A stretch of DNA of 64,000 nucleotides from Alopecurus myosuroides (lineage: Eukaryota; Streptophyta; Magnoliopsida; Poales; Poaceae), in NCBI GenBank assembly GCA_028641055.1, contig CM054063.1:177760756-177824755 (forward strand), in the 5' to 3' direction. A model generated the notes under the pieces. That model saw only the letters and a list, made by a program, of their open reading frames with translations. It had not been told where the DNA came from and made no database searches. A program made the translations under genes and the position numbers. Shown here one piece after another: positions 57,718-64,000 of the stretch (position 1 is its first letter; each line of letters starts with the position of its first letter).

Positions 57718-57725
57718 TATTTATA
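57718..57725 (-). promoter_or_regulatory. TATA-like box of the A antisense gene
   Basis: Minus GGACTATTATAAATAGACC, upstream of the leader exon and about 390 bp inside the 3' LTR border. It fits a plant TATA box well. No expression evidence is available here. Confidence 0.55.
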
Positions 57726-58116
57726 ATAGTCCGGGTGGAAAAGCCTAACCTAACGGGCGAAACCCGGGAGGTGCGGAGTAATAGTTGGCTATTTTGAAAT
57801 TTGAAAGATGCGCCTTGTGCGTAGGTCGATATACTCCAGAGAAAAAGGAAGGGGAAATCTCTTTCCTGTATCAGCGGTAGTTATCGAGGAAGATGTGAAA
57901 TCATCGAGTTTCCTATTAAGACTCAAGTCTGGGAGATTGAGGGAGAGCCTTTGAGGGAGAGCCGGGTTGCTACCTGATCCCCTTGGTGCTAATCCCAGCC
58001 ATTCGCCAATATATTGTATCTTGATCTTCATGTGTTTTTGTATCCAATATTTCTGCAGGGAATAGCCAGCACTTCGAAGAGTAAATCTTGGAAGCCCAGG
58101 CTATTCTGGGGACTAC

Positions 58117-58570
58117 TGATGGGGGGATAGTAACCCGGTAGGTCACCTCCCAGGTGTAACCCGGCCCAAAGGATGTAGCACAGGATCCGGCTAAGAATAA
58201 AGAGATTTCTGGAAGGCCCAAAATTTGTAGGCCTCGTAACCCGGATTGTGGGTTGCGGTAAGGAAAGCTAGGGTTTGTAAGCAAAGTTCGAATAGGACTC
58301 AAGATGTGCCTTGAAGGGCAAGTTAGGGGTGTACGTGTGCTTTATAAACCGGTCCCTAGGTTTGGATTGCCAGAGATTCAAGTCATAGTTGTAACACCTG
58401 TTATCGAGTATCCAGTATAATTCATATCGAGATCCGGCGAGTTACTTTCCGGTTCCTAGATTGCTTTCCGCCATGTCTTCCTTCGAGCTAAACCCTCTCC
58501 CGAATACCTGTGTCGACTTGCCCCAAGATCAGTTACCCCCGGTAACATCTGCCGTGATTATCCCACGACA
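58117..58570 (+). repeat. 3' LTR of element A
   Basis: 454 bp, one mismatch to 48624-49077, followed by CACCG. Confidence 0.95.
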
Positions 58571-60070
58571 CACCGGAACATTTTCAAGCGAAGGTAGAGG
58601 TTTTGCATCGAGGGTGCACAGCTGAATGGAACTTGATTCATTTGGAGAATAGATTATCTGGCCAGAAGGGTGGAACAGAGTTATTGACTTTTGAGCACAG
58701 TCAATCCTTGCTTTATTGGTCTTCAACCAATCCATACCAAGAATGACATCAATGTCAGAACTTCCCAGCAACATGAGAGAAGCAAGGAATATGTGGCCTG
58801 CGATTAGGATTTGATTGTCCTTACTTAACTTGGAAGTCAGCATTTGAGATCCCGGGGAGTGAACAGTGATTTGATTGCTTAGTGGAATCACAATTAGCTT
58901 GTTTGTCGTGGCAAAAATCTTTGACACAAAAGAATGCGATGCTCCGGTATCAAACAATACTTTAGCTGGAAAAGAGTTTACGGGTAATATACCGAGAACG
59001 ACGTCACGAGCTTCCTCAGCTTTGTCGATCTTGACATGATTCACCCTTGCGGTCCTCCCGACAGGCCTGTTGTTGGAGTTGAAGGCCTTAGGCGGGGGAG
59101 CGCGCATCATTGCCTGGTTTGTGTTGGGACGAGGTGGTGGTGGAGGTAGCTGCCTCTGCGTGCATTTGTCAGCGTAGTGCCCCGTCTGCTTGCACTTGTA
59201 GCAAGTGACGACACGAGGAGGTCCTGGCCTTGGCTGCCCCATCGAAGCCCTCTGATCATGCATCTGAGCAGGGTTGGGTGGGCGGGGAGCGAAGCCTGGA
59301 GAAGCTTGGGCGTATGGAGCCCGAGTGACAGCACCATTTGGCACCCAGATGCGGCGCTTCTGCGGAGGGGTGGTCATGTTGGAGGAGGAACCACCCTCAC
59401 GCGAGTGCTTGCGAGACTCCTCGAACGCCTTGCGCCCATTTTCTTCATTGAGCACGGTGTTAACGAGATCCTCGAAGTTGTTGGCCTTGACGTTTGTGAG
59501 GGCATACTTGAGTTCCGGGTTAAAACCTCTGCGGAACCTTGCCATCTTCTTAGCCTCAGTGGACACCTCATCACCAGCGTAACGAGCGAGGCGATTGAAC
59601 TCACTCTGATAGCCAATGACGTCCAACTTGCCCTGCTTGAGTGAGCAAAACTCTTCACGCATCCTTTCCATGAGACCATCTGGAATGTGGTGCTTCAGGA
59701 AAGCTTCCTTGAAGCAAACCCACGTGATTGGAAATCCAGCTCTCATGGCCTGGTAGTTTTCCCACCAAGTAGCTGCCTGACCCTTCAGCAGATAGGAGGC
59801 ATACTTGACCTTGTCTTCCTCAGCAATGTGAGCAATCTCCAGAGCCTTAGCTATCTCACGGATCCAGTCATCAGCGTCCAGAGGCTCGCGTGTGGCCACG
59901 AAAGCTCTCGGACCCAGACTGAGGAACTCCTTGATGCTGACTCATGGAGCCGTCTGGTTGTTGTGCTGATTAGTCTGAAACTGGGCCATCTGCGCCATGA
60001 CTTGGGTCATCTGAGTCAACAGCTCCGTGATTGGCGGTGGCTCAGGCGGGTTGTTCCTTGTTGGCGGCAT
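58571..60070 (-). pseudogene. B gag-protease part of the polyprotein
   Basis: The ATG is at 60070 (MPPTRNNPPEPPP). An in-frame TGA at 59942-59944, probably a CGA-to-TGA change, stops it after 42 codons. The frame is then open to the insertion of A. Gag core from DADDWIREI (about 59875) to about 59480; zinc knuckle CYKCKQTGHYADKC near 59180; protease VLFDTGASHSFVS near 58950. The frame is the same as in the pol part on the other side of A. Confidence 0.9.
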
Positions 60071-60279
60071 CCTGAATGGAAATGCATTTTAGCACAACAA
60101 TAGAAAAGGATAGACTTGGAAACCGAAAGAGAGATTATTCCGACTCATGAATAGATAACCAACAGGTACATCATCACATGTTCAAATACATCACAATATC
60201 CAACACACCACAAATGGTTCGAATGCCAAAGGATAACTAAACATAGCTAAGAATGGATACATCGGTACTCCCATGCTCA

Positions 60280-61095
60280 TCACGCAGGACGGCGGCTAGG
60301 AGTACGGCGAGAGGTACGGTGAGGAGCACGCCCACGAAAGTAGGTAGAACGACGATCGACATAGATCTGACGTGGTCTGGGAGCGGCTCTAGGTGTGGTG
60401 AAGTACATAGCGTCGACTCCCTGTGCTCCAAAGCGTGGAATCCCAGTGTAACCAGCACCAAGGTTGAGGAGTGGACCTCTGATCGGCTCGTAACCTCCAG
60501 CATCTGGCAGACGACGACCAACTGGCTGATCGAAACGTGCAAAGCGCTCGTCTCCAACAAAGTCTATGGTGTAAGTCGCCAGACGAGTCAAAGCAAGGTA
60601 GAGCTGCTCTCTGACTGAAGCCAACTCCTGAGATAGTGTGCTGGCAACTGCGTCACTGTGCCTCACAAACTGAGCGGTGGTGTGCAGCCTAGAGTTATCA
60701 TGCTCGTAGACATCCAAGTTGTCGTAGAGAGTGAAGTGAGCTCCCTCCGAAGTGATGTAACCACGGGGGATGTGGCGATAGATAGAATCGTCAAATCCCC
60801 AGTAGTCAGCACGAAGGACGGTGAGACTCACATAAGCTGCCTGCTGCACAGCCATATCCACTGTGGAACCTACTGCCTCGTAGCGGTGGACAACGCTCAT
60901 GCCATCATCTGACAGAATGTAGACGATAGCCTGGTAGTAGGTCTGGTCAAACTCTCGCTGCTGCTCGTAGACCTGGTACTCTGGTGCCCAACGGAACCCC
61001 AGAAAAGTGACCATGTCTCTCAGCATCTCCGGATAACCGGCAGTGCTCTCGCAACGAGTCATACGAACCACCTGCGGGTAGAACCTGAGATCCAT
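60280..61095 (-). CDS. B upstream ORF (orf0-like), 271 residues, sense orientation
   Basis: The ATG at 61095 (MDLRFYPQVVRM) follows a CTGCAG that would serve as a splice acceptor; an open frame continues upstream to 61236. It contains no domain I recognise. Visible features are a Tyr-rich middle (EYQVYEQQREFDQTYYQAIV), a segment ATLSQELASVREQLYLALTR that could be helical, and a very basic C-terminus (RGRAPHRTSRRTPSRRPA). It lies between the primer site and gag on the genomic-RNA strand. Extra ORFs upstream of gag are known in rice RIRE3/RIRE8-like elements; whether this is homologous needs a search. No stop interrupts it. Confidence 0.6.
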   Translation of the reverse strand: MDLRFYPQVVRMTRCESTAGYPEMLRDMVTFLGFRWAPEYQVYEQQREFDQTYYQAIVYILSDDGMSVVHRYEAVGSTVDMAVQQAAYVSLTVLRADYWGFDDSIYRHIPRGYITSEGAHFTLYDNLDVYEHDNSRLHTTAQFVRHSDAVASTLSQELASVREQLYLALTRLATYTIDFVGDERFARFDQPVGRRLPDAGGYEPIRGPLLNLGAGYTGIPRFGAQGVDAMYFTTPRAAPRPRQIYVDRRSTYFRGRAPHRTSRRTPSRRPA

Positions 61096-61621
61096 CTGCA
61101 GATGATCGGGGAAGTTTTGATTAGACGCCGGTAGAAGAACTGAAGTGGCAAGCAACAACAAGGTTTCAACGGACGAAAAGGATGTTGAGAAGAACAGGAT
61201 ATCGAAGCAACATTGGGGAAACACGAGACCAAACACTCCTGAGGTACTACGGAAAACCCATCCGGGCTTCTAAAGGATCAATATCTACTGCTTAAGGAAT
61301 AGAGGATCTGCTTCCGGGGCTTACACGCCTCCGTTCTCAATCATGAGTAGGCAACATGATAAATCATGTCACAACCACCTCCATTCCTATGGTCTAGTAG
61401 ATATAACTATCCTAGAGAAACCAGGATACGAGAAATCCTAACTTGAAAGTTTAGACGAGAAGAGAAAACAACGTTGCACTTCCTTACCAGAAAAGGGAGG
61501 GTGGGTGGGGAAAGAAATAAAAGAACAAAATTCCTACTCTCACGTTTCATTTTTCCTATATAGCTACAAAATAGTTTCTAGACTCAACTGCGACCAGTAA
61601 AAGGAATCCTACAGGCAGACA
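61096..61621 (-). other. B 5' leader between primer site and orf0
   Basis: About 520 bp without a convincing frame. It may hold an intron whose acceptor is CTGCAG just before 61095. Confidence 0.5.
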
Positions 61622-61634
61622 GGCTCTGATACCA
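61622..61634 (-). promoter_or_regulatory. Primer-binding site of B (initiator-Met tRNA type)
   Basis: Minus TGGTATCAGAGCC, two bases after the LTR end. Confidence 0.9.
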
Positions 61635-61636
61635 TT

Positions 61637-64000
61637 TGTCGCACCCGGACTTCTAGAGGATACTCACAGCCCGCTAAACAGTAGATAAATGGCTTACGGG
61701 GCAATACCGGCACCCGCATGTCAATGTGAGCAGGCCAACACGTAAACGTGTGACAACCATTCTCTACTATCCATCGTCTGCGTAAACCATCCCATAGAAA
61801 TCCGACTACTTCCATTGACGTACTTCATAACATACACACATGGTACGTCAACGGCATTTGAACAAGTGATATCACAACATATCTCTAAGACACAAAAGAT
61901 GGAAATAAGTTGCAAATAGCTCTCACTAGAGCAGAGATAGCAAATACAATCATCCAGAGGACACATGTCCCAACAATTCATCATTACATCACAGCGGAAG
62001 CATCCAAAGTGTCTGAGTACAGACAAAATCCAAATAGGCCTAAGAGGCCGGAAACGAAAAGACGGAGCCCATCCACGATGTCTCGGATCCTGCCCGGGTC
62101 CGCTATCTACTCGTCAGCAGCCTCGTCTACGGGGGATCCTCGGAAACGTAGTCTGCGGAAACCACAGCCCCAAAGGGGTCAGTACAGACAAGTACTTGCA
62201 AGCAAGACTCACAAGATACCAAAGTGTACCCGGCTACACCAAGTACAGATGCTTTGGGTTCAACGGAAGAATAGGTGACACAAAAGTGCGGCAGCAGGCT
62301 GCTCTAACCAACTACAGAAACACGCTACAACTTCCGGCTAAAAGAAGGGGATGAGATAGCGTATCGTAACCAACTATAACTAACCTCAAACAAACCCATC
62401 CTGGATCACGCCCCTTATCCAAAGAAGCAATCCGAGGATAACTCAGACAGTTGGATTAATGATGGTTCAAGTAATTGTGTCAATAAGACTATTACTAGTC
62501 AAGTTATCATTAGTTAGGTGTAAGTTGTTCTGAGTACTTGTTAGCCAGTACTTTCACCAAGTCATCCATAACCGCGGACAACACGGCTTCTCGAGAAGAT
62601 TTAACCCTGCAGGGATGCACCAATTTGGCCGTACACGTAAGAATAACCCGCCAGATGGAATGCCTTCCACCAAGCGGGGCACTCAACACAACTCAACTCT
62701 TCTTCGCATCAAGCCCAAAGAACCCCGTGCAATTGAGCGCACGGCTAATCAAGCCCCACGAAGAAAAGGGGACCCTCATAGCACTCTAAGAACGTGTCTC
62801 CCTAAATGCCGACTACAAAAGTTTCCACCCTGGCCTCGGGTTCGTACCTGCATATGCGTGCGGCAAATGGAAAACCCGAACTAAATGAGGCGATTTGGAC
62901 GAGATGCGGATCGAATCAAATTGAGGGGGGCGCCCATACACGCTTCCCACATGCGGATAGTGCGCTCATCATGGATCAGTAGACAAGACCCTTTTCCTAA
63001 TTAGGGTCGACACTAGCAGGCCTCAAAACCACGCCGGGCCTCCTGCCGGTGCCTTATCATCAAATTAGCATTACCTCAAATATTAACAGGTTGATTGTTT
63101 AAACATCGAGCCCCAGAACATAATAAATATGGTAGCAGAAATAACGGACAGCAGACTCGAGCATAAACAACCCTAAACATGCTAGTAAGACACAGGCAAC
63201 AAGCAATGGGGTTATAGGTGTGGCGGATAGGCTATTTCAGGGTTACAGGATAACATGTGATAGGATCGGAACACAAGCAACGAATCTTAAGGCTAGCAGA
63301 AATAGACAACGGAAAGTATCGATATCCAGTGTGGAAAGGACACAATGGTTCATGTGAGTGAATACTTGCCTGCAAACTCAGCAACCTGGTACTGACCTAA
63401 CTCCTCAGAAGTAGTGTCGTAAACCTCGTCTGTCTCAGCGTCGTCGTCTATTCGAGAAGAAGCAAACAAACAACGCAGAGAGACAAACAATCAATAACAT
63501 GGCATAATGCACAATCATGGGATGATGCATGGCAATTTAATTGATGCATCCAAATAAGCTAGTTGACATGATAACATGTTTAAATGGACCCATATGCAAT
63601 TTGGATTGCATATGGAAAGCCCATGAATTAAGGTTGGATTAAATGATCTACAACTAATCATCATGTGTAAGTGAATTAGCATGATGCATGGATGAGGAAA
63701 ACAAAAAGAAAACAACAATAGCTTCAATTTGAAATGAAGTTTGCCAAGTTTGGAATTATTTATTAAGTTATGAAAATTTGCTTCTTAAAGGTGTTACACA
63801 AGCATTTGTTGTTTTCACCAATTTTAATTGTTCAAAATAAACAACAAAGTTCATATTTGGAAACAACACAATATTTTAGGTGGAATACATGTTTCAATTA
63901 TTGAAAAAGGAATTAAGATGAATTAATTATGAATTAAACAAGATTTAAATGAATTTAATTCAAGTTTGAATTTATTTGAATTTTTTATTTGTTCAAAACA
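61637..64000 (-). repeat. 5' LTR of element B, truncated by window end
   Basis: Plus-strand start TGTCGCACCCGGAC; aligns with 41436-43815 of the other LTR with scattered differences. The remaining ~1.9 kb lie outside the window. Confidence 0.92.

Larger units (their letters stand above)
48624..58570 (+). mobile_element. Element A: young Tat-like gypsy element with gag-pro and an antisense gene but no RT/RNase H/integrase
   Basis: Two 454-bp LTRs that differ at one position, TSD CACCG, primer site, polypurine-like end (ctggggactac), an open gag-protease frame of about 1231 codons, and a minus-strand intron-containing gene of 847 codons. The frame stops a few codons into the segment that precedes RT motifs in D, and no RT, RNase H or integrase is found in either strand. 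It is therefore non-autonomous, yet it is the youngest element in the window. Confidence 0.93.
41436..64000 (-). mobile_element. Element B: chromovirus (gypsy, Tekay-like), long LTRs, split by A; 5' LTR runs off the window
   Basis: The 3' LTR is 41436-45690; the 5' LTR begins at 61637 and extends past 64000. The polyprotein ends in a chromodomain, which defines chromoviruses; the long LTRs and the extra upstream ORF fit the Tekay/RIRE3-like grass group (family placement is inference). It is broken by A and by two nonsense codons. The target duplication cannot be checked: atctc (41431-41435) is the left candidate, the right one is outside. Confidence 0.9.

Noticed and set aside
1..64000. CRISPR arrays, rRNA, tRNA genes, bacterial-type operons
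   Set aside because: No regular spacer arrays, no rRNA or tRNA gene sequence seen; only tRNA-complementary primer sites. Everything points to plant nuclear repeats.

Overview
This window is almost entirely transposable-element DNA from a plant nuclear genome, most likely a grass. The evidence for a grass is the very dense nesting of Ty3/gypsy LTR retrotransposons, a plant L1-type LINE with a DUF4283-like ORF1, a SMART-like TRIM, initiator-Met primer-binding sites and plant GT-AG introns. The species cannot be fixed from the sequence alone. I see no intact host gene; the only host-like coding remains are a NAM-associated-domain relic near 7.1-7.7 kb and a small gene fragment inside a TIR element.

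Layout, left to right. 1-1645 is the 3' end of a Tat-like gypsy element (F), which sits in the antisense gene of a second gypsy element (E, 1646-5883). E sits in a copia-like gag (5884-6903, minus). A mostly unassigned spacer follows, with the NAM relic, a complete 354-bp TRIM (8312-8665, TSD AATGG) and a 1.7-kb element with about 93-bp terminal inverted repeats and CCGATT-type subterminal repeats (G, 9076-10758). Then comes a LINE on the minus strand (H, 11074-38352, 15-bp TSD). It is split by a Tat-lineage gypsy element (D, 12504-34056, TSD GCATG), which is itself split by a non-coding element with 4.1-kb LTRs (C, 22685-31416, TSD CTGTG). 38368-41435 is the rest of the pre-LINE locus. From 41436 to the window end is a minus-strand chromovirus (B) with about 4.25-kb LTRs, split by a very young gag-pro-only element (A, 48624-58570, TSD CACCG; LTRs differ at one site in 454).

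Biological theme. A, D and E (and F by homology) share one design. The sense strand carries gag and protease, plus RT, RNase H, archaeal-type RNase H and integrase in D. Between pol and the 3' LTR lies a separate gene on the opposite strand, with its own TATA-like box and introns, starting with a domain that resembles plant 'putative gypsy type transposon' (Transposase_28-like) proteins. In A all eight coding exons join in phase with GT-AG introns and no stop (847 codons including the stop), yet A has no RT, RNase H or integrase, so it must have moved with enzymes from another element. In A and D the gag frame opens at an ATG inside the 5' LTR and reads through the primer-binding site. C looks like a non-autonomous relative of B: both have a tRNA-Met PBS, related long LTRs, and in C only 500 bp of interior. 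B also carries an extra sense ORF upstream of gag.

Relative ages follow from nesting and LTR divergence read by eye: the LINE is older than D (about 14 differences in 491 bp), D is older than C (about 1%), and B is older than A (1 difference in 454 bp).
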